DNA of 64,000 bases from Lentinus brumalis (taxonomy: Eukaryota > Basidiomycota > Agaricomycetes > Polyporales > Polyporaceae). Made by a program: the position numbers and the translations under genes. The notes under the pieces were generated by a model. The model was given only the letters and a program-made list of their open reading frames with translations, searched no databases and was not told the DNA's origin. The DNA lies in NCBI GenBank assembly GCA_001792895.1, contig MARA01000055.1:1-64000 (forward strand). Direction: 5' to 3'. This document shows, piece by piece, positions 20,130 through 30,400 of this stretch (positions within the stretch are counted from its first letter, which is position 1; every line of letters begins with the position of its first letter).

Positions 20130-21457
20130 ACGCTCTTCCTCATCGTTGGGTCTTGTCGCGCGTCGGACGCTGACTTCTCATCTTGTTTGACCGTCTCCTC
20201 GCATTCCCCCGCATCTCCGTGAGGTGACATCTCACTCATTGCGCCTCGCCCACGGACACTCATCGCCATCTTCATCATCCTCGTAGACGGTCCGTCTCAC
20301 GATCCACGTTTCGTGCCCTTGGTTCTCGGTCCATCCTCATCTACCCCCTCTTAAACAACCACGTCGCCATCATCCTTTCTAGCATTCCGCTCTCTCCTCG
20401 CCGTCTCCGCATGCTCGCAGGTCTCGCCGTCGCTCGTCAACCCGCAATGTAGTCTACTACCCACACATTCTATACCAGTCGTTGAGTAATGTGAACATAC
20501 TTGGTTATCATCTCTGTTCTTTGGCCAGTCGTCAAGAGGGTAAGGTGTGGTTCTCGAGAGCAAAGGAGGTGCGTTCGACTGCGACGCTTGAAGGCGGACG
20601 GTGAAGACCGGGCACATGTGGTAGGTGCTCAGAGTTGCTTCGACACATCGCGCCTGACTGCTCATTGGTGTCGGGCAGGGACGACTGTCGAGAGCAGCCT
20701 CATGGCGTCGGTTCCATCGCGATCGGCTGAGTGTGCGCCGTACGTTTTAGCCTGCGGGGGATGGTCCGCACGATCTGATGTTCATCCTCTACAGAAGAAC
20801 AATGCTCGGGCGGGGACGGTGGGTATGCCAATGTCCACCGTGTCCTCGCCGCCCGACTCACTCTGACATATTGTTCACTCTTTGAGCTGCCATGTGGACT
20901 GATTGTCTCGAAGTAACAAGGTTTTCTGGAGGTATCCAGAGTGCGAGGACATACTTCGTCTCTACGCTCGGCGAGATGCGAGACCGTCGAACGTTGACAG
21001 CTCGCGCCTTCGATCTGCCAAGTGGGGGTCGACCATCGCACTGCGAGGTGCGCTCTAGCGCTCTATCGCCACTCAGAGGTTGGCGACGCGCACTGAGACT
21101 CATCACAGGACGTCGGGCTGAGATCATCAGGAATCAGCCTGCGGACTCATGGTAGGAACGTCGGAAGACGCAGCGCACCATGGGAGGATTGGGATTCGTA
21201 CGAGCTGCAGGCGGCCTCATAATCATCCCCCATGTGGGAGCGGCTTCCTCGTCTTCCTTTCGTCTCGCCTCAAGCGACGCGTCGTCGCTCTTGCTCTTGT
21301 TGAGGTGTGTCGAGCCTCCACATCCCGTTCAGCTGCTCATGCGACTTTCCCGGCGCCAAGATGGACACGAGCGATGTCAAGTCAGAGCTCCGCGTAGCAA
21401 CACTCTCGCCAACCACAGTTGGAGGTGCGCGTGGAGGCTTGTCGGTGACTGCTGGAC
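20130..21457. other. MUB1 3' region and unassigned spacer
   Basis: The first 250 bases are a CT-rich probable 3' UTR. The rest has no convincing frame. An upstream exon with a signal peptide for the membrane protein that follows may be hidden at 21140-21460, where small hydrophobic frames occur, but I could not settle on one. Confidence 0.35.
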
Positions 21458-22769
21458 ATGGAGATAGGCCTGGTGCGTCGTCCTTCAGCTACTGCCGCGT
21501 CTTGTGAGATTTCCGACCGCTCAACCGTCATCCCAGTTAGCACGACCGGTGGTCTCGCGGACGGTGGCCCGCTGGCCGTCCCTACGTTACTCGTGCTGCA
21601 AGCCAGGCTGTCGTCCGTTGCTTCCCAGCGAGGTTTGGACGACTTGCTCTCAGGCGTCCTCCCATCGGCCGTTGTAACGACGGAAACAGAGACTGTAACA
21701 CAAACAGACATCATCACGGATACAATCTCCACGTTCTACTATTCTTCATTCCCGTTCCTCGTGACGGAGACCGCGATTAACGTAAACGATGAAACGACGG
21801 AAACGGAGACTATAACAGGAACAGAGATCATCACGGAAAGCTTGCCCACGTTAAAATTTTCGCTGTTCACGTTGTTCGAGACGAAGACCGAGGTATTCAC
21901 ACGCAGCGTCTCAGTCGTCCTCTCGTCTGTGCTCGTCAAGCAAACCGCGTCATCCACATTCGCGCCGCCGACGCCTTCAGCTTCGCTATCGTCCCAGAAC
22001 GCTCCCGTGCCCGTGATCGTCGGCGGCATATGTGGTACCCTGGTACTATTGTTGGTTGCAATCGTGCTTTGCGTCGTCGTAAGGCGTCGACGCTCAAGGC
22101 TGCGCCACAATGGTTGGTACTCCCGGTTTCGCTATGACGCATGCTCGTCCGGAGTTACTCATGTTCACTTTCACAGGTTCTTTACGTCCCTTTAGAGAGG
22201 AGTTCGCCTCGGCTGCTCATCGCGCCTCGCTGGTCAGTGCCCGACCTGTGTCGACAGATCATTCAAGCGACTGTTACGAACCCACGCTCCGCACATCGAA
22301 TATGGCCGTCGGCTCCTCTCCCTCATCCTCATCCTCACCCGAGCCGCATTCTCCGAAGCTCATGCCTGACGATATGCTGCCAAATCATACGCTCGATAGT
22401 CAATTCGAAGAACATGGTCTTCCGCCGGACTCACTAGCGCATCCGGTAGCAAGTGCAGGTCCTCCAGCGCGACGCACGCGAATATTGCCTGAGGCCATAG
22501 CCGAGGGCGGGACATCTCCGCGTATCCCCGGTGCAACGCCGCTCGTGCTCTCGACCGAGGGTGGGCGGACGGTACTATATGCACCAATCGAATTGGGCAC
22601 AAGCGGAACACCCCTTCGCCTCTCTTCGCTGCTCCGACGACTGGGATCGGGACTCGGAGGTCCTCCCAACGACGCCTCGTCGGGCGGTCGGGACGAGGTT
22701 GACTCCGGGATGAGGATACATGATGCTTTGGACTCGAATGTCCCGCCGCCGCCGTATACGACTGAATGA
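21458..22769 (+). CDS. Single-pass membrane protein with PPxY tail
   Basis: Exons 21458-22112 and 22177-22769; the 64-base intron restores one frame of 415 codons. The outer part has two similar Thr/Glu-rich segments, TTETETVTQTDIITDT and TTETETITGTEIITES (about residues 74-89 and 113-128), an internal duplication. A transmembrane helix at about 184-208 (VPVIVGGICGTLVLLLVAIVLC) is followed by a basic stop-transfer RRRRSRLR. The cytosolic tail is Ser/Pro-rich and ends PPPPYTTE, a PPxY ligand for WW domains of NEDD4-type ubiquitin ligases. This layout is common among basidiomycete membrane proteins of unknown role. No signal peptide follows the chosen start, so a further upstream exon is probable. 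Confidence 0.6.
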
Positions 22770-23448
22770 GGCAGCCCTCTGCGCTTATGTGTTACATCGT
22801 GGTCTTGAGCTCACTGGTGAGTAGGCTAGGTTTGGCCGAGTATGCTTCATCTACTGACTGGCTGGATTGAGCTCAGAGGAGACACGTCTTCTCGACTTGA
22901 CACATGAGAGGCAACGATGCTGAGGATCAAGGGACAAAGACGTCTAGACGGCCGTGTTTGTGCTTCGTTCGAGGTCGTTACCGCTGAGATAGACACATCT
23001 AATTCTATTACATCTTCCAGGGCATGCGTAAATTTCCTCGTGGGTCAGCTAGATCTCATGTGGTGGGAATTATCGGACGGTGGGTGTGATACCTGGAGTC
23101 ACGACCTCGCGACGTGTGATGCCTGCTGGGCTTCTCGAATTCGACGTGATGGATATCGTCGTCCTACGCTCCTGCATCGTGTACATATGCCTGAGCCCTC
23201 CACTCGTCCCACCTCCGCGGTCGTATGTCTCGTCTCGTCTCGTCGCACACCACCACCACCAATCCCCCGAAGTTGGTATCCGTCTGGTGCTCCGTCCTCG
23301 CAACAAGTCCTTGCTGACTGACCACTTGCTACTGTGCTCTAGTCGATCGTCTCCGTTGTCTCTCAACTGAAGTACACCATCCTCTCGACGCGGAACACAA
23401 CATCGTCGTTGATCCGTCTCGAGTTTGTACCGTCTGCACCGACGACCG
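22770..23448. other. Spacer and shared upstream region of BTB gene 2
   Basis: From about 23120, phrases such as CTTCTCGAATTCGACGTGATG, CTCCTGCATCGTGTAC and CGTCTCGTCGCACACCA recur upstream of BTB gene 4 (26230-26340) and partly gene 3 (24730-24790). The tandem duplication therefore carried its promoter. Confidence 0.6.
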
Positions 23449-24522
23449 ATGGCAACGAACGTTTTCGCGAACGTGGAGAGAAACACGACATTCTGGTTCT
23501 TTGACGGAAATATAGTCCTGATTGCTCAGGGCGATGTCGCTTTCCGGGTGCACCAGGGAGTGCTCGCTCTCCACTCCGAGGTCTTTGCTGGCATGTTCCA
23601 GCAGTCTCTAACCCTCACCCAAGGACGAGACGACGAGAGGATGACCAATGTCCCATCGTCCTCACTGACACCGCATACGACATCATGCAGCTTCTGCTCG
23701 TCATATATGGGTTCAAGTACGTCGTTCATTGCTCTTCTCTCTAGCGCGGGAACGTTCACATAACGGACAGTCGTCTGAGGACCCCCGAGGAAACCACCTT
23801 CCAGATCCTGGCCGCGCTGATCCGCGTCGGCGACAAGTACTGCGTCACGGGCGTGTGTGATGTCGCGAACGAATGCTCGCTCCTGCTCGTCCCGAGCGTG
23901 CCCGCAACCCTGAACGCCTACGATAAGGCCAGAAACTACCGTTCTAATATCCAGTTCTCACCACACCACGCTGTGGAGGCCTTCCATGTCTTTCGCCTCA
24001 TCGACCTTGGTGCAGACACCCTGCGCACTATTTCAATCATACTCTTCCTCTGTGCGCAACTCGACGAGGATGAACTCCGTAACGGGACCGCGCGCGCCGA
24101 CCGTACGCGGCGGTACGCCGGAGGTGCTGAGCGACGCGGATCTGGACCGCGTTCTTGCCGCGCTGCAGCGCGAGCTTCGACAGCGCGGCCAGCAGGCAGT
24201 GCAAGAGGCGGGGAGGCATTATCCCAAGGGGCCCGAGGATAAGTGCGGGTGCCCTGACGACAATATGCTCGATCGCGGCCTTGAGAAATGCGATTCCGGA
24301 TACGACCTATGTGCATATGTGGCCAGTTGGCTCCCACCACTGGCGAGATACGTGTACGGGCGCGGCGATCCGTTCTACCCCTGGTCACTGGATAAGATTC
24401 GCAGTGCACGCACGGGGAAACCAAATTGTCGTCGCTGCTTGAAGCCGATGGTGAGCAAGCAAATCCAGTTGCGTCAGGAGACATGGGACGCGCTGCCGCT
24501 TCTCGCCGGCATGGTCGAATAG
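23449..24522 (+). pseudogene. BTB/POZ-domain protein gene 2, frameshifted
   Basis: ATG 23449 opens a BTB domain (TTFWFFDGNIVLIAQG, FRVHQGVLALHSEVFAGMF). At about 23645-23650 the frame shifts by -1: the family CPI and YDI...LL segments continue in the neighbouring frame. The intron (GTACGTCG... to CGGACAG, ending near 23770) matches the paralogues. Exon 2 reads ETTFQILAALIRVGDKY and HAVEAFHVFRL, then breaks again near 24100, where extra bases in CGTACGCGGCGGTACG disturb the frame. The end (GTPEVLSDADLDRV... to LLAGMVE) is intact. Either a young pseudogene or two assembly errors. Confidence 0.75.
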
Positions 24523-24966
24523 ATGGGTGGTGCGGGATTGAAAGTTGGTTGAAAGGGCGTGTCGAAGGAAGTCTGCTTGTGTTTATTCCAGTCCCACTTG
24601 CGCCCAATTCTCAAGCTTCGATCAAGTAACTACGAACACTCAGTGGAACGACTGTATAGTACTAGCCGTAAGTAGCAGCTGCAGTTGAGCTACCCGCGAC
24701 TCCACGTGACGTGACGGCGCCTTCACAATTTCTTGAGTTCGCCGTGATGCGTACGTACTAATCCCCCACTCGACCCGTCGACAGGGACGCGCACCTCTTG
24801 TCGTCTACCGCCACTCGACGATGTTAGTATACCTTTCCTACTCGCAAGAAATCCGTGCTGACGAGGATTTCACCAGATCCGTATGCTACGTGGTCTCGGT
24901 AACCATTTTCTCAACAAATCCTGAAGCTGTCGCTGATCCAGGGCCCTCGAAGTCAGCCCACAATCC
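24523..24966. other. Intergenic region upstream of BTB gene 3
   Basis: Contains 3' flank of gene 2 and an upstream segment partly shared with the other BTB genes (TTCTTGAGTTCGCCGTGATGCGTACGTACT). No gene. Confidence 0.5.
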
Positions 24967-26076
24967 ATGGCGACGACCGACACCTTTGCCGCACTCGAGA
25001 GGGACACGGAGCTCTGGTTTTTCGATGGGAACGTGGTCCTGATCACACGGGGCAACGTCGCTTTCCGAGTGCACAAGGGCGTGCTCGCTCTCCACGCGGA
25101 GTTCTTCGCTGGCATGTTCGAGGACTCACTGCTTGTCCCCCATGGACTGAACGGCGAGGAGACCATCGAAGGGTGTCCCATCATACCCCTCGACGACCCC
25201 GCGTACGACATCCGACAGTTCCTGCTCGTCATGTACCGCAAGAGGTACGTCGCTGCTCATCCTTCTTACAATGTCCGATTCGCTCACAACAGAATATTTC
25301 GTCCATGTAGCTATATGAAGGCTGCCACAGACACCACATTTTCTGTCCTGGCTGCGCTGATGCGCGTCGGTGATAAATATGGCGCGCACGATCTGGTGAA
25401 TGCGTGCATGCCGCAAGTCCGCCAGATGAAGCCCGAGTGCCTTCTCTCAGTCAAATGTGCGAGCGAGTACCGCTCCACTATCAAGTTCACTCCCCAACAC
25501 GCCATTGAAGCCCTCCATCTCTGCCGCGTTGTGGGCCCCCTCACCGAGGAGCCGGTTATTCTCATCTGGATGCTCTTCCTCTGTGCCCAGCTCGACGAGC
25601 ACGACCTGCGTACCGGGACCACGCGCGCAGACGGCACACCGGAGAAGCTGAGCGATGCGGACATCCAGCAGATCCTCGCGTTCAAGGACGACCTCCAGCA
25701 GCGCGGCGTGGATGCCCTGGACGCTGTATGTAGCTTCCGTCTCCAGTGCGGATTCAGCAAGTGCGAGCACGACGAGTACGAAGAGCTCTGGAATAATCCC
25801 GACGCCGGACCCGGGCAATGCTGCGAGGAGTTCGACAAGCAAGTCATCAGCATGATTCCGCAGGAGGCGAAGGACGCGTACTTGCGCGGAGATCCATTCG
25901 AGTCATGGGTGATTGAAAAGATGTACGAGGTGGAGGAGAGCTGCTGCATGTGCGCTGGCTGCTTTAACGCCATGTTTCAAACGCTGTTCTGGTTGCGCAA
26001 GAACTGTTGGGACGAGCTACCGACGCTCGCGGGCATCGATGACGATATAGATTGGGAGGTTACGTCTCTTGGTTGA
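24967..26076 (+). CDS. BTB/POZ-domain protein gene 3 (intact)
   Basis: Exons 24967-25244 and 25311-26076, giving 347 residues. The 66-base intron (GTACGT...TGTAG) is a multiple of three without stops, so the unspliced message also reads through. The BTB domain occupies about residues 14-95 (LWFFDGNVVLITRG, FRVHKGVLALHAEFFAGMFEDSL, GCPIIPLDDPAYDIRQFLLVMY). The second half has conserved segments LAALMRVGDKYGAHDLVNACM and ALHLCRVVGPL and a Cys-rich end (ESCCMCAGCF). BTB domains mediate dimerisation and often recruit substrates to cullin-3 ubiquitin ligases. Such BTB families are heavily expanded in Agaricomycetes and mostly uncharacterised. It is the only intact member here. Confidence 0.85.
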   Translation: MATTDTFAALERDTELWFFDGNVVLITRGNVAFRVHKGVLALHAEFFAGMFEDSLLVPHGLNGEETIEGCPIIPLDDPAYDIRQFLLVMYRKRYVAAHPSYNVRFAHNRIFRPCSYMKAATDTTFSVLAALMRVGDKYGAHDLVNACMPQVRQMKPECLLSVKCASEYRSTIKFTPQHAIEALHLCRVVGPLTEEPVILIWMLFLCAQLDEHDLRTGTTRADGTPEKLSDADIQQILAFKDDLQQRGVDALDAVCSFRLQCGFSKCEHDEYEELWNNPDAGPGQCCEEFDKQVISMIPQEAKDAYLRGDPFESWVIEKMYEVEESCCMCAGCFNAMFQTLFWLRKNCWDELPTLAGIDDDIDWEVTSLG

Positions 26077-26519
26077 ATCATCCTTGCGTCATTCTCGGGC
26101 AGTCTACATAAATAAAAGCTATTCCGAACGCATACCATCTTCTAGATAGACCCAAGGGCCAAGACTTGATTGCGACTGGGACAGTGAGCGTAAAGCTGCA
26201 GTCACCGATTCGACGGCCTCATGTTTGGCGCCTTCTCGACTTCTCAAATTCGCCGTGATGTGTACGTACTGCGCTCCCGCATCGTGTACGCCAGCACTCG
26301 TACCACCTACGTGTCGCTCGTTCGTCTCGTCTCGTCGCACACCATCATCTATTCCCCAAGTCGATAACCATCCGTCACTGCGTACTCGATTCAGAAAACA
26401 GTCCTTGCTGACCGAGGATCTTCGACTTTGCTCTGATAAATCATCTGAAGTACGCCATTTCTTTCTCAACGCATTTCGAACATCGGCGTTGATCTATACC
26501 AAGTTCGTAGCGACAACAT
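26077..26519. other. Intergenic region upstream of BTB gene 4
   Basis: Shares several phrases with the region upstream of BTB gene 2, including TTCTCAAATTCGCCGTGATG and CGTCTCGTCGCACACCATC. This supports tandem duplication including the control region. Confidence 0.55.
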
Positions 26520-27092
26520 ATGGCGCCGAACGCCTTCGCAACCGTGGAGAGGGACACGGATTTCTGGTTCTTCGATGGGAACGTAGTCCTCCTCGCGCAA
26601 GGCAATGTCGCTTTCAGGGTACACCAGGGCGTGCTCGCTCTTCACGCGGAGTACTTTGCCAGCAAGCTCCAGCAATCCCCGCAGATCCTCCGCGGACCGA
26701 CCGAAGAGGAGACAATCGACGGGTGTCCCATCATCCCCCTCGACGACACGGCGTACGACATCCGGCAACTCCTGCTCTCCATGTATCGCAAGAAGTACGT
26801 TGCAGCTCACCCTCCTACCTACCTCGAAATCGCTCACAACACCACACAGCTACCTGAAGACCATCGAAGAGCTCACTTTCTCCGTCGTTGCCGCTCTGAT
26901 GCGCGTCGGTGACAAATACGGCGTGCACGACCTGGTGAACGACTGTCTGCCGTACGTCCGCCGCATGAGGCCCCTAAGCCTCCGCTCGGTCAAGAAAGCG
27001 AGCATGCGCCGCGCCGGAATGAAGTTCTCCCACCACCACGCCGTGGAAGCCCTCCATCTCTGCCGTGCCGTCGGCCTCCTCGCCGAGGAACC
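26520..27092 (+). pseudogene. BTB/POZ-domain protein gene 4, cut by an LTR
   Basis: Exons 26520-26794 and 26850-27092 (55-base intron). The BTB domain is complete (FWFFDGNVVLLAQG, FRVHQGVLALHAEYFASKL, DGCPIIPLDDTAYDIRQLL). Exon 2 keeps VVAALMRVGDKYGVHDLV and ALHLCRAVGLLAEEP, then stops matching gene 3 exactly where the LTR TGACACGG begins at 27093. The remaining third of the gene is not found on the far side of the retroelement. Confidence 0.85.
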
Positions 27093-27451
27093 TGACACGG
27101 CCAGGGGCGAGCGCCGGAGGAGCGTCGGTTGGAGGGAAGAATTGCCAACGCAAGTCTGGGAATCCCCCAGACTGCGCGACAGCTTTTATAGTGGTAGATC
27201 CTACTGTACACGTGTATATGAGTTAGTACGAGTCATCTTGACTCTTGCCTCGCGCATACCTCGTTGAGTGCGCGGGGATGAAAGCAGGAGGGGGAGCTGG
27301 CGGTGAGTCGGGTGGTCGTCGAGTTAAGCGGGAGGCGGAGGAGCGAAGCGAGGTGCGGCATCGCATGTGCGTGAGCGCACGTGTAGCTGCCCGCGCGGTC
27401 ACCAGCCTCGTGCTTTGGGTTTTCGGTACCGAACCCCTCCTGACCGTAACA
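27093..27451 (-). repeat. 3' LTR of the pol-bearing gypsy element (359 bp)
   Basis: On the minus strand it starts TGTTACGG and ends CCGTGTCA, near-perfect inverted termini. A TATAAAA box on the minus strand lies at about 27184-27190. The centre is GC-rich. It interrupts BTB gene 4. Confidence 0.82.
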
Positions 27452-27464
27452 TTACCCCCCTCTT
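27452..27464 (-). other. Polypurine tract (AAGAGGGGGGTAA)
   Basis: Directly upstream of the LTR start on the minus strand, 13 bases after the pol stop. An AAGAGGGGGGTAA end is characteristic of fungal gypsy elements. Confidence 0.8.
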
Positions 27465-27477
27465 AAGCATCATGTCC

Positions 27478-30400
27478 TCATGATTGCGCAAATGTCCATA
27501 CTCGAAGAGGTACTGTCTGGGTTCCTTTCCATCTATCCCATTTTCTGGACCAGAAATCCCATTCAGCGTCGTGTGGGTCAGTGAGGGTGATCAACCGAGC
27601 TCGAGAAGCAATTCGTATTGGGGGAATTGGTTGCTGTGCCGTAGGACTCTTCTTGTGGAAGTCATCTAGCAAAGGCTTGTACTTGCCCACTAGTTCTCCA
27701 CGAGGGACCCAGGTGCGTTCTGACCAGGGTCGGTCCTTCCACTTGATCAGATACTTGATGGTACCCGCTTCCTTCTTAGAGTCACAGACCTCCTCTGGTA
27801 CTGGTTCTTGATCAGTTCCTTGAGGCGCTGAGGTCACCAGCTTCTCTTGATTCTCGAATTCAGGAGGATGGGCAGGTGTGAGAAGGTCCTCATTGAACAC
27901 AGGGTGAAGGCCACGGAGGCTCTTGGGGAGCTTGAGCTTATATGCTCCTGCACCAATCTTGCTGACAACCTTGAATGGGCCATAGCGCTTGTGCTCTAGC
28001 TTTTTCTTTGGCCTGTCAGTGGAAATGTTGGTGGCCTCCAACCAAACTAGATCTCCTGGTTGATATTCTCGTGCAGGTTGTTGGCGTTGGTCATATTTCC
28101 GTTTCATCAACTCCTGTGCATGCTTCATGCTCTCAGTGGCTTGATCTGAGATCTTCTTCATCCGTTCCACAAACTGATCCACGGACTCTGCCTTTCCTTT
28201 CCACTTTGTTTCTACTCCGGTGAAGGGATGGAAACCATGATTCATGAAGAACGGAGTGTGCTTGGTTGACTCGTGCCTTTTGTTCCGATAAGAGAATACC
28301 GCCAGTGGAAGCCAATCCACCCAGTCATCCTGGCGATAGTTGATGAATATGCGGAGATAGTTCTTGATCTCGCGATTCATTCGCTCAGTTTGACCATCAG
28401 TTTGAGGGTGGTAGGCAGTGCTAGGATTGCCCTTGATGCCCAGCTTCTTGTAGAGATCCTTGGTGAAGTTGGAAACAAATTGTGGACCCCTGTCTGAGGT
28501 AATCTTCTCTGGGAGCCCATGGTGAACATATAGGTGCTTCAGTAAGAGGTTGGCATATCCTTCTGAATCCAGAGTCTTGTTGCAGGGTATGGCAATGATG
28601 TCCTTGGATTTCATATCCACAATAACCAGAATGGCATCAAAACCTAAGCAGCTTGGTAGATCCGTGATCATATCGACAGAGATATGTTCCCAGTTCCGGG
28701 ATGGAACATCGTGGGGGTTCAGTGGTGCAGCTTTCCTCTGGGTGCGGATCTTGGTTCGTTGGCATGTGGCACATCCTTTGATGTAACGGGCTACATCTTT
28801 CCGCAGGGATGGCCACCAGTAGGAACGGTAGATGAGCTCCTGAGTTCTGTCTCTGCCTGGATGGCCTGCTGAAACTGAGTCGTGATAAGAAGCAATGATG
28901 CGTCCACGTAGGCTTTCATTGTTGGGAATCACCAGCTTCCCCCGTCTGTAGATCAGACCGTCCTCGGTTTGGGAGAGGTCATCTGAGTTTCCCAATTGCT
29001 CCATTATTGCCAGGTCCATTAGGGACAGATTCTCCTTGACATCATCCAGAATACTGGAAGCCCCGTCGACTGCCCGGAACATATGCGGCTTGAGCAGGAC
29101 ACTTTCTTCATCATCTGAGGTACCATTGGCATGGTCCGGTCGGCGAGATAGTGCATCAGGTTTCCCCATGCTCTTTCCTGGATGATGCGTCAGGACTAGA
29201 TCATACTCCTGGATAGTGAGAAGCCATCGTGCTTGTCGTGGGTTCAGCCATTGGGGTTTGCGGAAATACTCCAGGTTCTTGTGGTCTGTCCAGACTTCTA
29301 CGGGATGTTTGGCACCAAGAAGGAAGTGTCGCCATTCATCGAGGGCATGAATAATGGCTAGCATCTCCCGGTCGTAGATCTCATAGTTGCGTTCAGCAGG
29401 AGATAGCGATCGGGATAGGAATGCTATGGTTCTCCACTTTCCATCTTGCTTCTGGGATAGCTCGGCTCCCAGCGCAAACTTGGAGGCATCACATTCGACT
29501 TTGAATGGATCATCATCATTTGGCACGGCCAGGACAGGGGCTGACGTGATGAGCCTTTTAATGGTGTCGAATGCAGTTTGCTCCTCATCTGTCCATTTCC
29601 AGTCGGTTTGCCCGGTGAGCCGGTTTAGTGGCCCGGCAACTTTGGAAAAGTCCTTGATGAAGCGGCGATAGAAGTTTGCAAATCCTAGGAAACCTTGAAC
29701 ATGCTTCTTGCATGTGGGAGTTGGCCACTGGGTAACACCGGCCACCTTTGCTGGGTCCATCTTGACAACTCCTGGTGCAATGATGTGTCCAAGATACTCT
29801 GTTTCTTGAACCTCAAACTCGCACTTGTCCGGTTTACATGTGAGCTTGTTTTCTCGCAATATTTGCAAAACCTGGCGTACGAGCTTTCGGTGTTCCTCCA
29901 GTGTTTGAGATATGACGAGGATGTCATCAAGGTATACAATAACATGTCCTTTCAGGATGAGATCCTTGAAGATGTCATTCATCATCATTTGGAAAGTTGA
30001 CGGAGAATTGGAGAGTCCAAAGAACATGACGGTTGGCTCGAAGAGTCCCCGGTTGGTGATGAATGCTGCCTTCTCCTCGTCTCCTTCCTTCATGCGGATA
30101 TTGTTGTATCCCCAGCGTACATCCAGCTTGCTGTAGTATTTGGCACCCTTGAGCTTGTCAAAAAGCTCAGACATCAGCGGGAGTGGATACTTGTTCTTCT
30201 TGGTCATGGCATTGAGTTTCCGATAGTCCTGCACAGGTCGGAGCTTTCCGTCCTTTTTCTTGACAAAGAAGAACGAAGCACCCCAGGGGGATTTGGAAGG
30301 CCGGATGCGTCCAGTGCGCAGATTTTCATCCAAGAATTCGTCTAATGCCTGCTGATGTTCCCGGGGCATGGGGTAGATCTTTCCACAGTAGGGCTTGGCA

